NCBI GenBank assembly: GCA_023415895.1
Contig: JAEZJA010000145.1
Location: 1 to 6,862 of the forward strand
DNA: 6,862 bases
DNA from: Bacillota bacterium
GTDB lineage: Bacteria; Bacillota; Clostridia; Oscillospirales; Acutalibacteraceae
Reading direction: 5' to 3'
The position numbers were made by a program, and so were the translations under genes. The first letter of the stretch is position 1, and each line of letters opens with the position of its first letter. The notes beneath the pieces are model-generated. The model was not told the origin of the DNA. It ran no database searches and saw nothing but the letters and a program-made list of their open reading frames with translations. Below are positions 6,525 to 6,862 of this stretch, piece after piece.

Positions 6525-6862
6525 TTTCCGTTTCTCCTCCGTATTCATCCTCGTCCGTATCATCGATCAGGTGAATACCGGACGTTTCTTTTTTATGAAA
6601 GGACAGCGTGTCGCCCTGTTGTGTTTCAATGGTGATCACGTTGTCTTCAAACCCTGTCAGGATACCGGCAAATTCTTTTCGGCCGTTCACGGCACGGTAA
6701 AGGCTAATGGCCACCGGCCAGCCATTGCAAAGTTCAAAATGCTCAGGGCGGGTGAGCTCGCGCTCCAAGCCCGGAGAGCAGACCTCCAGACAATAGGACT
6801 GCGGGATGGGATCGACCTCGTCGAGCAGCTTATCCATGCGCCTGGACATGTCCACACAGTCG
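6517..6862 (-). CDS. rimP: Ribosome maturation factor RimP (C-terminal part, 5' end outside window)
   Basis: RimP binds the small ribosomal subunit in the cytoplasm and is needed for efficient 30S maturation. The visible 114 codons start inside the N-terminal domain. The frame is open to the window edge and reads D-C-V-D-M-S-R-R there, matching the family's conserved DCxxxSR segment, followed by LLDEVDPIP and the LEVCSPGLERELTRPEHF signature (family form LEVSSPGLDRPL). The C-terminal SH3-like barrel follows (GILTGFEDNVITIE), then an acidic tail ending GGETENE. A GTG at 6855 could be read as a start, but it encodes the valine of the conserved DCV, so the gene is truncated by the window. Its TAA stop (6519-6517) overlaps the nusA start by 8 nt, consistent with coupled translation. 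It is the usual first or near-first gene of this operon. The family call is secure. Confidence 0.95.
   Translation of the reverse strand, partial: DCVDMSRRMDKLLDEVDPIPQSYCLEVCSPGLERELTRPEHFELCNGWPVAISLYRAVNGRKEFAGILTGFEDNVITIETQQGDTLSFHKKETSGIHLIDDTDEDEYGGETENE
6534..6540 (-). promoter_or_regulatory. nusA ribosome-binding site
   Basis: GGAGGAG on the minus strand, 9 nt before the ATG at 6524. It lies inside the 3' end of rimP and decides the nusA start against the in-frame ATG at 6563. Confidence 0.85.

Noticed and set aside
6525..6563. 13-residue N-terminal extension of NusA
   Set aside because: It lies inside rimP, upstream of the strong GGAGGAG site that serves the ATG at 6524, and is absent from the family N-terminus.
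1..6862. Novel system, mobile element, CRISPR array, tRNA or rRNA in the window
   Set aside because: The whole window is accounted for by tightly packed, conserved core genes. No direct-repeat array, transposase, inverted terminal repeats or RNA-gene motif was seen on either strand.

Overview
The window holds a single block of minus-strand genes: most of the conserved NusA/IF2 operon of a Bacillota (Firmicutes) bacterium, probably a clostridial lineage with a fairly GC-rich genome. In transcription order (high to low coordinate) it reads rimP (5' end cut by the window edge), nusA, ylxR, ylxQ, infB, rbfA, a DHH/DHHA1 phosphoesterase (nrnA-like), truB, and the first 19 codons of one more gene whose position suggests ribF. 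The Bacillota assignment rests on three things: the ylxR-ylxQ pair between nusA and infB, a short NusA without C-terminal acidic repeats, and strong GGAGG-type ribosome-binding sites. The nrnA-like gene between rbfA and truB, with no ylxP, is the arrangement I associate with clostridia rather than Bacillus. This is inference; no species can be named.

Layout: 6862-6517 rimP (partial); 6524-5433 nusA; 5396-5121 ylxR; 5131-4778 ylxQ; 4781-2415 infB; 2337-1975 rbfA; 1982-1023 nrnA-like; 985-107 truB; 59-1 partial downstream gene. Four junctions overlap (8, 11, 4 and 8 nt), which suggests translational coupling. The others are gaps of 36 to 77 nt. No promoter or terminator was recognised, so the operon probably starts upstream of rimP, outside the window, and continues past position 1. 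No stretch over 300 bases lacks a gene. The only sizeable intergenic region (infB-rbfA, 77 nt) holds two stem-loops.

The products work together at the transcription/translation interface. RimP and RbfA mature the 30S subunit, NusA controls elongation, pausing and termination by RNA polymerase, and IF2 loads initiator tRNA. YlxR and YlxQ are small RNA-binding proteins, TruB makes pseudouridine-55 in tRNA, and the NrnA-like enzyme degrades very short RNAs and/or pAp. This is core genome: no mobile element, CRISPR array, RNA gene or clearly novel system was seen. The points worth a second look are start-codon choices, the stem-loops before rbfA, a cysteine tetrad in YlxR and the unidentified downstream gene.
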